Shown one piece after another: positions 1 to 12,659 of a DNA stretch of 64,000 nucleotides. Origin of the DNA: Epiperipatus broadwayi. Taxonomy: Eukaryota; Onychophora; Udeonychophora; Euonychophora; Peripatidae. The DNA lies in contig JAQFVV010013387.1 in assembly GCA_028023455.1 (NCBI GenBank), forward strand, positions 1 through 64,000, given 5' to 3'. The notes under the pieces are model-generated. The model searched no databases. It saw only the letters and a program-made list of their open reading frames with translations, and was not told the DNA's origin. Both the position numbers and the translations under genes were made by a program. The stretch's first letter is position 1, and each line of letters opens with the position of its first letter.

Positions 1-302
1 ACAAAAGTGGTTTATGTACAATGTAATTTTGGGGCTCGGACCCCAAGTTTGAGGCACCTTACTTTATTAACAATGATTCTCAGAAGGTTTAATAATTTAT
101 TAGTGTGTTTATATTTGTATCAGTGTGTTTGTATTTACACTTGCATATCTGTGTTGTATAACAAATAATGATTTTTATATATGAAAATTATATAGTAGTG
201 CAATGTAAGTTTTAAACTGATTACTAGATGTATAGAAAGGTTGCACTTGATAAAGCAATCACAAAATTTATTGGGCATAGTACCATGTGAAGATATAAAC
301 AC

Positions 303-345
303 TTAAAACCAATAAAGAGAGAATTCAAATGGTGTGTGTGTGTGT
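303..345. repeat. short (TG)n microsatellite
   Basis: A run of about eight TG dinucleotides is centred near 333-347 in otherwise mixed AT-rich sequence. The 85-codon frame that crosses it on the minus strand is low-complexity and is not supported as a gene. Confidence 0.7.
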
Positions 346-701
346 GTCGTTGAGTATATAGCACATAGAATTGTATGCAGGCAAAGAATCAAATTCTGAT
401 TCTTGCCTATGCTTTGGTACTCATGCTGTGGAGTCAGAAGTTTTGCCACATCTTGCATCACATTATTTTCAAGTCTACAAACTAGCAAATGAGCTATATG
501 CAAATAAATTATATATCTGTGAGACAATAAATATAACATGATAGCATCACTGATGTACACATAAAATATAAAATGAAGAGATGAAACTCATTTTATCATT
601 GATACAGACAGTAGCCTACAATTTCTAATTTTAGATAGACAAAAAATCAATTGCTATGATGACAAATGCATATCCATCTTCATCACGGTTTGCATTAGAT
701 C

Positions 702-901
702 CTAAGATCTAGGTGCAGTGCTCTCAGATCCAAGGCTCCTCACTGATGAAAGCCACAAGCCAGAAACTAGTCTGGGGATATTGGATGAGTAGGCACTAGA
801 TGGGGATTTTACGCACAAGCCTTCAGGCATCCGCTTGCAGTGTGTGGCAATACGTATAATGAATTTTGCCTGTTTTAACATATCCATCTTCTGAAAATAA
901 T
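702..901 (-). other. possible host terminal exon (unrecognised)
   Basis: On the minus strand an open frame of about 61 codons ends in a stop at 702. It lies in a block with clearly higher GC and mixed codon use than the flanks. Immediately upstream of its ATG the minus strand reads TTATTTTCAG, a good splice-acceptor shape, so the block could be the last exon of a gene lying to the right. The peptide is rich in Ser, Leu and Arg towards its C terminus and has no motif I recognise. It could equally be a piece of an old mobile element. No poly(A) signal is obvious directly downstream. Confidence 0.3.
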
Positions 902-3900
902 TTGTTTTTGTATCTTTTATTAGAATGAATCTTTTTCTTAGAGATGCCTTGAGATTTATTAACTTTTCAGGTAAAAGATAAAAATAAAGAATTCTTATGC
1001 GACTAGTTTTGGGGATTCTGAAGCTATCAATTATTTCAGGTAAGAAATATTATATATGGTTTGAATGAGAATTTTGTAAGGAATACAAAGAAATTATCAA
1101 TGAAGATGTAATTCAAGCTTAATTAATGATAAATTCGAAATTATGAACAAGCAATAAAGTAATAATTATTTTGGATGTTCAAATTTCTTCTTTTTTTCCT
1201 TATTTTTTTAATGGTAATCACTATTTGTCTTAGCCTGATTGCTTTCCTTAGTTTTTCTAGTTTCTATCAATATAAGCTTTTTACTCTAACATTATTAAAA
1301 CTGAAGTTATTGTGAAAATTATGTTGCAAGACAGTTTTTTAAAAATTCAATATGGTGCCAAGGACCTTTATTGCTAACATTAAGTTAAAGCCAGAAAAAT
1401 AATTTTTTATAGATATCCAGGGACAAAAATTTCATTATTTAGAGTAAGTTTTGAATTTTTTTATCTTTATTTTAAATTTTATAATTACTATTGGTTTTAT
1501 GTGATAACAATCAATATTCTTTAAATATACATACAGACACAGATTAATTTGATTTCATTTTAACAAATGAATAGTTAAGCTAATTGCACTAATAATGGAA
1601 TTTGATTAAGAAATTATAATAGATTGAATGATTATTACTATTACAGTTTATAAAAACATAAAGCTATATAAAATAAATATCTCATAAATAATAATTGTAA
1701 ATTTTTTTCTATGTTGACCTTTAACAACTGAAATTTGTAATACATGTAAATATATCTAAATGAATGCTTATTATATTTATCAATAGTTCTTAAGCGATAT
1801 AGAAATAAGGCTGGTAAACATAATTAAAAAGTAATTAGCCAATTCGTTGCCAGTAATATATTTTCATTGCATACATTTAGCAACAATCTAAAGCTTGATG
1901 GTCATAATTATTGAATTTATCCATTTTTTGATTCATCGCATGTATTATCGATTACTAATGTGACTTATCATCATCACTACTCACCATGTGGCTTTGTTGA
2001 TACTTCTAATACAAAAATCTAGAATACCAATATATTTTACTGACTATTAATACAGTTATGTAATTTGGCAATCAATATGTGATCATACTTGCAGGCTTTA
2101 TCAACCACTTACACATTGTTACAGTATAGATGTAAGAGTGTGTGTGAATATACAAATATATATGCTTATGTAGAAACATGTACAAAGTAAAAAAAATTTA
2201 AACAAGTCAATTTTCTAAATCATCTACAACTCACAATAAAATGCACATATAGATTAATATTTACACCAACCAAATGCAGTAATGAAAATAATGAGTTTTT
2301 TTTTTTTAAAAAAAAAAAAAAGACAGACTGAAGCAATACACACACATGCACTTTTAGTAACTATAAATAAGTTTAATTGTATACTAATAATCACTGCAAT
2401 AAACTAAAAGTATATTTTTTAAACAGATGCAGAATTTTGCAATATTAAGAATAATCCAACAATCTTTTAACTTCCCATATGATTATCTTCCATATCTTTA
2501 AAGCATTTACATAAGTTTAAACAAATAATAAATAACTTTCATATATTGTATTAATGGATTAACATAGATTGTAACGATATTATGTGGGTATAATTTATCA
2601 ATATCCCACATAAGGGTGACCATTTTTAGATTACAGAAATCTGACATAACAAAAACAAATATACGAATGGTCAATTGTAGATATAAAACAATACAAACTA
2701 TAGATGAGATGAGAACTCAAATCATTTATTTCTTTATCAAGATTTATAAATATTTGTAATTCTTCGGTGCCATGTAAGACAGGATATTTATCTAATATGC
2801 ATCAAGCTTGTTCTATCTATCACATATAAGACCCTGATGACCAACACATTGGAAACATAGGACCTAATATTTGATTATATTTACTACATTAGCAGAATTG
2901 ATAGTCATGATGCATTGCAGAATATTTGATCCTCTTGATTATTATTTATGGCTCATAGATTCCAAATTAAAATATGAAAGTAGATAAATAAATAAATTAA
3001 AATGAGACCCAGTAATAAAAAAAAACAAAAACAAAGAATTTATTTACATAAATATAACTAATATAATGAAGGAACATTAGATAATAGCAAAAAATAAATA
3101 AGTAGAGAAATGACAGAATACCTGGTCCATACACAGTTCACAACTTATCTAATGTATGTTTTCTACTAATTTCAAAAAATAATAAATATGATGGTTAATT
3201 ATTTTAAATAATTGATCTGGTAAGAAATGTATCATGGCTCTAAACCCACATACATGGATTCATTTTAGGATGAAGACACATTACTTTATACTTTTCAATC
3301 ATTCCTCACTCAAGCTGTATCTTGTGTATGATATATTACTTGTGGACATTTTTATTTATGAAGATGAACAAAGATATTTAGTACCGGTTTCAAAATATCC
3401 ATTTATTTATTTTTTAAAGATTTGCACTGAAAACTAAAATATTTTCCCTGATATCTGTGCTTTTATAGGATAAATGCAAATAATGTCAAAGGTAGAAAGA
3501 TTATTCAGGTATATAATAGATTACTTCCAGTATTCATTTTTATAAATAGTATACAGTACATAATATTTGAGATTAAGAATCAGACTACTTTTCAATGTTT
3601 TAAATATTAACTGATATCATCTCTATCTTATAATATCAGGTTTTCTTTTTTAAAGATTTTGATAATAAAAATATATTGCCCACTTCCAAACATATATATA
3701 TATAATTTAATTTTGAAGTAAGGTTAGTGTTGATTGATTCTTTAATAAAATTCAAATATGCATTATTAAAACATAATATTTATGTTCATTCTTTTCTATG
3801 AGTATAAATTAACTAAAACGAAATATTTTTTTTTGGAACTAGCATTTACTCCTTGATTAAAATAAATGAAATAGTAAAGCATCTTTAACCTCTTGTATTA

Positions 3901-4390
3901 ATAAATTATTTTATCATTCACTTTTCTTTTTATCTGATTTTCTTCATTCTTCAAGCCCAACATAATCAGTAAATGATACAAGAAAATTATCAATTGATTT
4001 TTGCTTGTATCAGTAAATCAATTATTAGAGATAAATATATGCAAATTTTCAATTATCCTCCCAGTTCCTTAAGAATATAAGAAATGAAGAAAAAAGGGTC
4101 ATTCTCACTTCTTGCTGTTGTCGCTTAACCCATCACGTGGTTTATAGGTAAAATACAAATAAAAAATTTTAATCCTTTCTTTTTAAAATACAAATTCTGC
4201 TGACTTTTAAATTTTTTTTGTTATATTATATTTTTGCATACGAGTGCAAGATAATGAATGCAAATATATTTTTATACAACAATCTTTTTTAACATATTAC
4301 TAACTTTAATACAATAATTAATTTGGCCAGATTTTTTTTTTTACATAATGACTTCATCATTATCATTAATATTTCATCTAATTTTAAATA
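902..4390. other. AT-rich DNA without recognisable genes
   Basis: Homopolymer-rich, AT-dominated sequence. The only open frames are short and low-complexity (for example one at 3,234-3,437 plus). Paired T and A runs near 2,297-2,322 form a simple hairpin. I see no RNA gene or mobile-element signature here. Confidence 0.6.
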
Positions 4391-4399
4391 TAATTTAAG

Positions 4400-4930
4400 T
4401 GTTCGTCGGAGTAGTATTTTAGCACCCACGCTTTTTAACATTTATATTACTGACCTTAAAGTTGCCTGAAATCTTATCCTGTGTGCTATGCTGATGACTG
4501 TAAAATCTTTAGAAGAATCACACCAGCGATTGATTGCACTCTCCTTCAGAAAAATATTGATAATGTTAGTACTCGATGTGATCTAAACAAGAGCTAATTT
4601 TAGTACGTTTTAATTTTAATTCTCACAAGATTAATTCTGTTGAATCCCAAAACGATTTAGGAGCTTATTTTCTAGTAATGGATCCATTCTTCCTCATTTG
4701 GAAATGATTATTAGCAAAGCTTTTAAAATCATTGGTGCCATCTTTAGATATGATTATCATTTCAGTGATGATACACAATGTAAATTATTTTTTCATTGGT
4801 TTTTCTTATTATTAAATATTGTTCAACTATTTGGAATTCTAACTCTAAACAAGAGTATAGTTTATTGCAATCAGTATTTAATAAATTCTCCAAATACATT
4901 TCTGTGAAAAATAAAGTTGCTCTTCATCTT
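4400..4930 (+). pseudogene. degenerate LINE reverse-transcriptase fragment
   Basis: Read across frames, the plus strand carries the end of a non-LTR reverse transcriptase. A segment like ILAPTLFNIYITDL (RT domain 4/5 boundary) is followed by the catalytic YADD box around 4,488-4,499. After that comes the usual stretch leading to an I-S-K-A-F-K-I-I-G thumb-like segment at 4,700-4,740. Several stops and frameshifts interrupt it. The EN domain and the 5' part are absent. The hAT element at 5,054 lies shortly downstream. The clade cannot be named safely (jockey/CR1-like by motif spacing). Confidence 0.65.
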
Positions 4931-5053
4931 TCTTCTAGACTGAAATGAAATAATCATAAATCAACAAGTTATTCTATCTGATATAATTTCAACTATTATA
5001 ATTACATCTTGTAAGTAGATATTCTGTCTGCTTTAGTCTGTTATAATCAAGCT

Positions 5054-7593
5054 CAGTAGTGGGCAAGTGCCGGCCCACGATGATGTAGAATCCAGCTGCC
5101 TAAATAGACAGAATCTATACCTAACAAATTATTAGATTAGAAAATTGCCAACTTTGTAAGTTAATGACAACAGAGAAATAGACAATGACCTCATTAAGGC
5201 CTGCACAATAAGTTTCCTGGCAATATAGGTGGCTAATTATCATTCTGGTAGGGTGCAATGATGCATTTGTACTACACTGTACAGGAATAGCAGGCATAAA
5301 ATAACAGATTTTATACCACTACAGTACTACATGCTGCAAGAACAAATGCAAACACTTATTTGTTGAATCATTAGTGTGCAACAGTGTATGGTTCAGTTAA
5401 CCATGTGACAATGCACACATTTCCTAAGTATTATTGTAGCATTGATCAAACAAAGTTCCTTTGGGTTTCATCAGCTTTTTATTTAAAAAAAAATATTGCT
5501 GCATAAATATTTTATAAGTAAGTTTATGCCTTTTCTGGTCAATAAAATTTAATATTAATTTATAGTCCATAAAATAAACAAATTAAAAAAAAAAAATTGA
5601 TGCAGAATGCCGCATTTTTAATGATAATTGAATATTCAAACATTTAATTGCAAATATAGACAATAAAACTGTTTGTTTGGTTTGTAATGAAATTGTTTCC
5701 ATTCTTAAAGAATATAATTTTAAAAGGTGTTTTTGAATAAAACACTTCAACAAATTTAAGCTATTTTCATTGGAACAAATGAAAATTGAAGCAGAAAAAA
5801 TAAGAAGTGTTTTATATAAACAATGAAATACTTTGAAATTTTTTTCAAATACTAATATAGAGCTTTAATAAAAGCTAATTACATTGTTGCATATAAGATT
5901 TCAAAACAATGTTGCACATAACATTGCAAAATAATGCAAATCTTATTCTCACGGGGAATTTGTAAAAGAATGCTTAATAGATATAGCTGAGTTAGTATGC
6001 TCTGATAAAAAAACTATGTTAGAAAAAATTAATCGCTCACAAAGAACTCTTATGAGACACATTGATAATATTTCAAGCAATTTTTGTGATCAATTAAAAT
6101 TAAAATTGGAAGATTGTACTTTCTATGCACTGGCTTTAAACGAGTCATGTGACACTGCAAGTGAATTTGAAATTATAGAGGAATTACTTTCTGCATATCC
6201 TATGAAAGACACAACTACTGGTAAAAAAAATTTTTATAGCCTTTCAAGAAGCTTTGCAAAAGTATAATATAAAGTGGGACAAAAATGTCAATATCATAAC
6301 TGATAGGTGTCCTGGTTTGACAGGAAAAAACACTACATTAATAAAAATAATGTGTGACAAAATAATGCATATTCCAGGAAAAGAAAAAATATTCTTACTT
6401 TATATAATTCATCAAAAAATCTTTGCAAAGAGCTCTAAAACTGAAGCATGTAATATCAATTTTAACAAAAGTAATTAACTTTATTCATGGAAGAGTTTTA
6501 AATCACTGGCAATTCATAACATTTTTGAAAAAAACTGAATGTGACTTTAACAATATTCTGTATCATATGAATATAAGATAGCTTAGTCTTGCAAAAGTGT
6601 TAAAACAATTTTATGATTTGTTGGATGAAATTGTTAATTTCTTAAATGTTAAAGACAACCTTAATAAATTTTGTGAATTAAAGTATGTAACAATGGCTGA
6701 ATGACTTTTTCTTCTCTATTTATTAATATGTTAATGTATCAAAATGAATTAAATTGATCATTACATGAGAAAATATTATTTATTTATGATATATATAAAT
6801 GTCACATCATTTATGACAAAACTTAAGTTATTCCACAACAATTTCAAAAGAAACAATTAATTCATTTTCCAATCTTGCAAAAAAAGAAAAAAATATGAAG
6901 CAAGTTATTCAATGAAGATTTGAAGATTTTCACAAAATTTCTTAAGATCTATCTTTACTCTCCCCATTTACTTATAATATCAATGTTGCAACAGCTTGTG
7001 AATAGGTGAAATTGATAAATTTGCAATCAAATTTAAGATTACAGGACTAATTTGCTGAAGAAATAATAACAAACTTTTATGACTCTTTAAATCCAGAAGT
7101 ATTAAAAAATATTCTGGATAATGCACAAAAATATTTGACATTCTTTGGATCAACATATCTATACAAAACTATATTTCTTTAATAATAAATACAAAGAGCA
7201 AATTCAGATAAATAATGGATGAAAATTTAGATAGCATTCTATGCATAGCAGCTTGTGAATTGAATCCCAATTTTGATGCAATCATATATTAGAAGCATTC
7301 CAAATTCAATCCCTCACATTAAAGTATTTGTAATAATAAGTTTTCTGAATTTATTTTAATATAATAATAAAAATGTTTGTTACAAATTTTAGTTTTTATC
7401 TATAATCAATTCCGATTTAGGTCATTAAATTCTATATTTACAATTTTTTAAAATACATTAATAATTTGGTAATTCAAGTAATTTAACATTTTTTAGGTTC
7501 AGAATTTTATGTTAAATTGTTAAATCTATTCCAGCCTGTCATGATAAAGAAAATTTCATTAGGCCCGCTGACAAAACAAGTTGCCCAATTCTG
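5054..7593 (+). mobile_element. hAT DNA transposon, complete ends, inactive
   Basis: The left end begins CAGTAGTGGGCAAGTGCCGG and the right end, read on the minus strand, begins CAGAATTGGGCAACTTG. Both have the CAG-x-rTGGGCAA shape of hAT (Charlie-type) termini, and a GGCCC motif follows in both. The flanking 8-mers are ATCAAGCT (5,046-5,053) and GTCAAGCT (7,594-7,601), a 7/8 match and the correct target-duplication length for hAT. The interior encodes a broken hAT transposase. Length 2.54 kb is normal for an autonomous copy. The insertion sits just downstream of the LINE fragment at 4.4-4.9 kb. Confidence 0.85.
5640..7260 (+). pseudogene. hAT transposase pseudogene (GTF2IRD2/ZBED-like)
   Basis: Fragments in several frames match the order of the GTF2IRD2-like/ZBED transposase. 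A BED-type zinc-finger start (a C-L-V-C segment near 5,680) comes first, then a helical segment at 6,016-6,260 containing ALNESCDTAS, corresponding to the first catalytic region. TTTGKKNFY follows at about 6,210-6,238, then ITDRCPGLTGKN at 6,296-6,332 and an I-I-H-Q motif at 6,404-6,415. The reading frame shifts near 6,255 and is stop-ridden after 6,478, although dimerisation-domain-like segments can still be followed to about 7,250. It therefore cannot make an active enzyme. Confidence 0.8.
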
Positions 7594-7932
7594 GTCAAGC
7601 TTGTCATTCCAATATCCTCAAATTTTCTTCTTTATTCAGGCTATCTTCTTTATACAATCAGATTTTTATAAATACTAATCATTTTAATTTAGATTGTAAT
7701 CAATTTTATAATATTCTTAAGTTAAAATGTTATTGTTGATGAATTTATATTTATTTGTTTATATTTTTAACTTTTTGGTTATCTTTTTTTATTATTATGT
7801 TATATGCATTGTGTTTATTCATTTTACTAATTTAATGTGATAACTTGTAATTGGATATATGTTGAATTAAATGTACAGTATTATAAATTTATAATCTTTT
7901 CTTGTTAAATGCACAAAATATGTTTTAAATGT

Positions 7933-8072
<140 letters not shown>

Positions 8073-8190
8073 TAAATTTATTAAATTTATTAAACATATA
8101 TTCTCTCCTTGTGATAAATAAATCACGCATGGAGCTTAACAAAAATACATGTGCAAATAAAATAAAAAACATTAATATACAATAAAATAA

Positions 8191-11040
8191 TTAAATAGAA
8201 ATAAAAAGTTTTTGATTATCATCAATTATAATCCAGTTCATAATGAATTTTCTCAAAGTTTTCCTTGATAGGTCATTAACATTAAATCCAATGTTTCTTA
8301 TAAAAATATTATAAAATCTTGGACCAAGATAACATTTCTGATATCTGCAATGAGTTTTAAAGTACACTGGTTCAAATAATAAATCAAAATCACTTGATCT
8401 AGTCACCATTATTGATGAAGAATTATTTTTATTCATTTTTTTGTATTTAATATAATAACACAAAATATTCACTAAATATAATTGATGAATAGTTAAAACT
8501 CCAGCACACTTAAATAATTCAAGTCTTGGCAAATCCAAAGGTTTAAACAAAATAATTCTTAAGGTAAAATTTTGTAGTGTTTGCAATGACTTCAAAAAAT
8601 ATGCTGCAGTGCCACCCCATAATGTTATACCATAAGAAAGTCTGCTTAAGAAAATTTGTTTATATATATTTAATAGGACAGATTTATTCAAACAATCTCT
8701 TAATCTATAAAAAAGAAAATTAAGTTTTCTTAATTTTACTTGAAGCCAAAGAATATGTTTATCCCAGTGTAAATACTCATCCAAAACCAAGCCAAGGTAA
8801 GAAATTGTTGAAGTCCTGGTAATTTTCTGACAAGATGTTTTATTAACATAAGGCAATTGAATTAACAAGTCTTTTTCTGGAATATTTTTAAGAGAATACA
8901 TTATGTAATTACACTTATTAATATTTAGCAGTAATCTATTATTGTTCATCCATTGTGTAATTTTAAATAAATCTTCATTCACAAGTTTCTCAAGTAAACT
9001 ATATGAAACTGCTGAAGTAACCAATGCAGTATCATCTGCAAAACAAAAAATGTTAAAATGAAGAGAAAGATCAAGCAGATCATTAATATAAACAGTAAAT
9101 AACAATGGACCCAGGACTGAACCTTGAGGAACTCCATATCTAATTATTTCAGAATCACTCAAAAAATTATTAATTTTTACAAATTGGCTTCTATTACTTA
9201 AATAAGATTTAAACCATTCAAGCATAGTACTCCTTATGCCACAATGGTGTAACTTAATTATTAATATATCATGTGGAACACAGTCAAATGCTTTCCGCAA
9301 ATCTAAATAAATGCCTATAGTTTTGTAACCTTTTTCTAAAGATTCAGTGATGACTGAAACATGTTCAGATAAAGCCAGTTCTGTAGATCTTCCTGGCAAA
9401 AACCCAAATTGATTGTTTGAAAATAAATTATATTTTTGAAAAAACAAAACAATTCTGTTTTTTACACACATTTCCAAAATTTGAGACAATGTTGATAAAA
9501 TAGAAATTGGCCTGTAGTTTTCCAAACATTCCCTATCTCCACTCTTAAAAATAGGTGTAACAACAGCAGATTTTAAACAATCTGGAAATATACCTGAATC
9601 AATAGAAGAATTAAATAAAAAAGATAAAATTGGTAAAAGAATGGAAACATTTTCAATTAATATTTTTACAGAAATACAATCCAAACCAATACATTTCTTA
9701 TGTCTCATTTTATAAAGAGATTCTAAAATTTCACAATCTTCAATCTCTTTAAAAACAAAAGAATTCAGGATAGATTTCTCATATTGAAAAACATGAGAAC
9801 TGCAATTATTGTCAAAACTATTCATTAACAATTCCACACTATGTACAAAATATTGATTGAAATGATCAGCTATTAGTTTTGAATTATTTAAAACATCAAT
9901 AGATATTTCATTAATCTTTAGTCTAGAAATTTGTGAAAATCCTTCTTTAAAAATAAATTTTTTAACAACAGTCCAAAAGTTGCTTAATTTAGTTGATTTT
10001 AAAGAATCAATTTGAGTAGAATAGAAAATCAATTTAGCTTTGACTATATCTTTCTTTATTTCTTTATCAAGAACCTTTAGCTGAATTTTTAAATCTTCAT
10101 TAGCAGGAAACCTTTTGAAAAGCTTGTACAATTTATTCTTACTGTTAACTTTTGATATTAACTCATTTGTAATCCAATCATGCCTCTTCAGATCTTTCTT
10201 CTTTATATATTTTATAAAAGAACAATAATCTATAAACTCCTTCATCTTGTCAACAAAGAATGAAAATGCACAATTTACATCATTCAACTCAAAGATTAAA
10301 TTCCAATTATATTTAGTAATTAAGGATTGCAAACGATCATGAGATAAAAGTTTAAAACACTTTTTACTATGAGAAAAATTATTTTTAAAAGTAACAACAA
10401 TTCCTCTGTGATCTGTAAGACACCAATCCAAAAAAGATGTTTTCAAAAGAATATTTTCAGGACATCTAGCAAAGACGTGATCAATAAGTGAAGATGATGA
10501 AGATGTAACACGTGTAGGATGAAATAAACATTGAGTAAATCCAAAAAGTGACAGCATATTTAAATAATGTTGAGCAGCAACAGAAATTTCACCAGAAATA
10601 TCAATGTTCAAGTCACCAACAAGAATAATGAATTTATCATTTAATTTAGTAAGCAAATCACCAAGTTCATCACTAAAGCTTTTAACTGTATGACTGCAAG
10701 ACCTATACAGAGCAATAAGTGTTAATTTGTCTGAACCTAAAATGAAATTTAAAACAAGACATTCAGAAGAATCAAAAACTGCATCAATAGAAGTCACACA
10801 AAGCACTGATTTATAATAAACTAAAACTCCACCTGACCTATTATTAATTCTAGAATTAATAATTGATGTATATCCCTCTAACTCATACAGTCCTTTTTCA
10901 CATTCCTTAATCCAGATCTCAGACAAAATTATAATATCAAATGAATAATCAAGTGAATGTAAAAGAATTAACAACTCATCAAAGTGTTTCCTCACACTAC
11001 GAATATTTATATGAAAAATCTTAAAATTTTCAATAGCCAA
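8191..11040 (-). CDS. LINE ORF2: endonuclease and reverse transcriptase, intact
   Basis: A 949-residue protein that nicks target DNA and primes reverse transcription of the element RNA. Residues 1-220 are an apurinic-type endonuclease: NIRS at 12-15, catalytic Glu in LSEIW (residue 41), GDLN at 142-145, LIDH at 185-188 and TDHRG at 209-213. Residues about 440-720 are the reverse transcriptase: NYRPIS at 508-513, LDLRKAFD at 579-586, GVPQGSVLGP at 636-645 and the catalytic FADD at 667-670. A C-terminal thumb-like segment of about 230 residues follows, with no obvious RNase H or zinc knuckle. All key residues are present and there is no internal stop. The ATG at 11,040 starts two residues before the conserved endonuclease strand, so the start is plausible. 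Confidence 0.92.
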   Translation of the reverse strand: MAIENFKIFHINIRSVRKHFDELLILLHSLDYSFDIIILSEIWIKECEKGLYELEGYTSIINSRINNRSGGVLVYYKSVLCVTSIDAVFDSSECLVLNFILGSDKLTLIALYRSCSHTVKSFSDELGDLLTKLNDKFIILVGDLNIDISGEISVAAQHYLNMLSLFGFTQCLFHPTRVTSSSSSLIDHVFARCPENILLKTSFLDWCLTDHRGIVVTFKNNFSHSKKCFKLLSHDRLQSLITKYNWNLIFELNDVNCAFSFFVDKMKEFIDYCSFIKYIKKKDLKRHDWITNELISKVNSKNKLYKLFKRFPANEDLKIQLKVLDKEIKKDIVKAKLIFYSTQIDSLKSTKLSNFWTVVKKFIFKEGFSQISRLKINEISIDVLNNSKLIADHFNQYFVHSVELLMNSFDNNCSSHVFQYEKSILNSFVFKEIEDCEILESLYKMRHKKCIGLDCISVKILIENVSILLPILSFLFNSSIDSGIFPDCLKSAVVTPIFKSGDRECLENYRPISILSTLSQILEMCVKNRIVLFFQKYNLFSNNQFGFLPGRSTELALSEHVSVITESLEKGYKTIGIYLDLRKAFDCVPHDILIIKLHHCGIRSTMLEWFKSYLSNRSQFVKINNFLSDSEIIRYGVPQGSVLGPLLFTVYINDLLDLSLHFNIFCFADDTALVTSAVSYSLLEKLVNEDLFKITQWMNNNRLLLNINKCNYIMYSLKNIPEKDLLIQLPYVNKTSCQKITRTSTISYLGLVLDEYLHWDKHILWLQVKLRKLNFLFYRLRDCLNKSVLLNIYKQIFLSRLSYGITLWGGTAAYFLKSLQTLQNFTLRIILFKPLDLPRLELFKCAGVLTIHQLYLVNILCYYIKYKKMNKNNSSSIMVTRSSDFDLLFEPVYFKTHCRYQKCYLGPRFYNIFIRNIGFNVNDLSRKTLRKFIMNWIIIDDNQKLFISI

Positions 11041-11082
11041 ATTATCTTTTTCTGTAACAATATTTTTAAAAGATAATCCATG

Positions 11083-12041
11083 TCATAAATTAGACAAATC
11101 CGATTCAGAAACAATCCTAATAGCCCTATCCCCAGTATCTTTCCTCAACCAAATTTTCCCATCTTTAATCCAAACAAACCTATACTTATTTTCTTTAGCC
11201 AATGAACGAACTTTCCAAAATAATTTCCTATTTTCAGGCAACAAATCTTCATTCAAATATATACGCTTATCAGCTGTAGCAATAGGCAAAACATCAGATA
11301 GATATAATTTCTTTTATCTCCTGACAAGAATAAATCTCTTACCATTTTACTAACAAAATTAACTTTTATTACAGGCCTAAAACTACCTCCATATTTTAAT
11401 CTATAAATAGAATTAATATAATTTTTATTAAAGTCTGACAATTCTAATTTTTTAGCTATATTTTCAACAATATTAAATAAATTTTCATCATTAGCATATT
11501 CAACACCAACAATTTCAATATTGTTTTCTAATCTTTGCTGCTTTAAATAAAAAACTTCTTTTTGCAAATTGCATAACAAAGAATCTTGTGCTTTTACTTT
11601 TTCTTTCATTTCATTAAATTCTCTAATCAATATTTTTATATTATTTTGAACTAATTCAAGTTCTAAAGTAAGTTTAGCAAAAGATTGAGATAAGGAATCA
11701 ATATTATTCTGTAAAACAGGCAGCATATCAAGTTTTCTATTCATCTGCTGAAGTAATTCAAGACTAGAATTATTATCTAAAGAATTAGATAAGGAATCAG
11801 AACTAGATCCATCATTTAAAGTCAAATTTAAATTAGTTCCTGCTCTACAATTTTTACACCTCCATAATGCTTTATTTGTAGATGACATATTTTTAAATGT
11901 CTTTTCACTTACTGTACTACATTTAAAATGAACATTCCCATTACAACCCAGACAAGTTATAAAATTTCCACCAAAAGGAAGAGCTAAATGACAAGAATTA
12001 CATTTATCCATAATAATAAAAACCTTAAGTTTTAAAACCAA
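11083..12041 (-). pseudogene. LINE ORF1: PHD finger, coiled coil, FP_C-like domain; one frameshift
   Basis: The likely start is the ATG at 12,012 (MDKCNSC); an upstream ATG at 12,041 adds ten hydrophobic residues. The first 60 residues form a PHD-type zinc finger: CNSC, then CLGC, HFKC and a final CKNC. A Ser/Asn-rich linker follows, then a long coiled coil (about residues 80-180) and an RRM-like stretch with the LENNIEIVG motif seen in LINE ORF1 proteins. The C-terminal FP_C-like domain (INED/LNEDLLPENRKLF, WIKDGKI) is in another frame at 11,083-11,289. A one-base deletion near 11,300 separates the two parts; otherwise the reading is continuous. The product would be the RNA-binding nucleoprotein of the element. 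Confidence 0.85.
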
Positions 12042-12461
12042 ACAAACAAAAAATAAAATTAAAACTAATTAAAATTCCAACAGAGATTAAAAAGTAAGAT
12101 AATTAAGAATCTAAAGTAAAGATAAAAAAAAATCAAAAAGAATAAAATAAATCAATTAATTAAAAAAAAAAAAAAATTCCAACAAAGATAAAAAAAAAAA
12201 ATCTAAAACAAGATTAAAAAAATCAAAAAAAAAAAAAATGGCTACTTAAAAATAAGTTAAAAGAAATCAGTAAAAAAAATTGAAATATAAAACCATTAGA
12301 AAATAAAATACATACAAAACAAGATCAATAAAATCTCCAAACTCTACTTAATAATACCATTACAAATAGGAAAAAAAACTTAGCCAAATAAGAATTATAG
12401 AATTCAAAAATCAGAGAGACAAATAACACATGTTAACTCTACAAAGTCAGCAGCAATAATC

Positions 12462-12462
<1 letters not shown>

Positions 12463-12551
<89 letters not shown>
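12463..12551. repeat. (AAT)n microsatellite at the 5' end of the LINE
   Basis: About 29 uninterrupted AAT units immediately upstream (minus-strand sense) of the LINE 5' UTR. They mirror the tract at the 3' end. Confidence 0.95.
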
Positions 12552-12552
<1 letters not shown>

Positions 12553-12659
12553 TATATGAAATTGCTGATGTGTATGAATGCTTGCACTGGCTCACTATCA
12601 GGCACACTTTCATACATTCCACTATCATTTTGACTTTGTTGTTGAGACTAATGTTATGC

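Noticed and set aside
12404-12628. Poly-Leu frame of 74 codons, minus strand
   Set aside because: It is a translation of the (AAT)n tract at the LINE 5' side.
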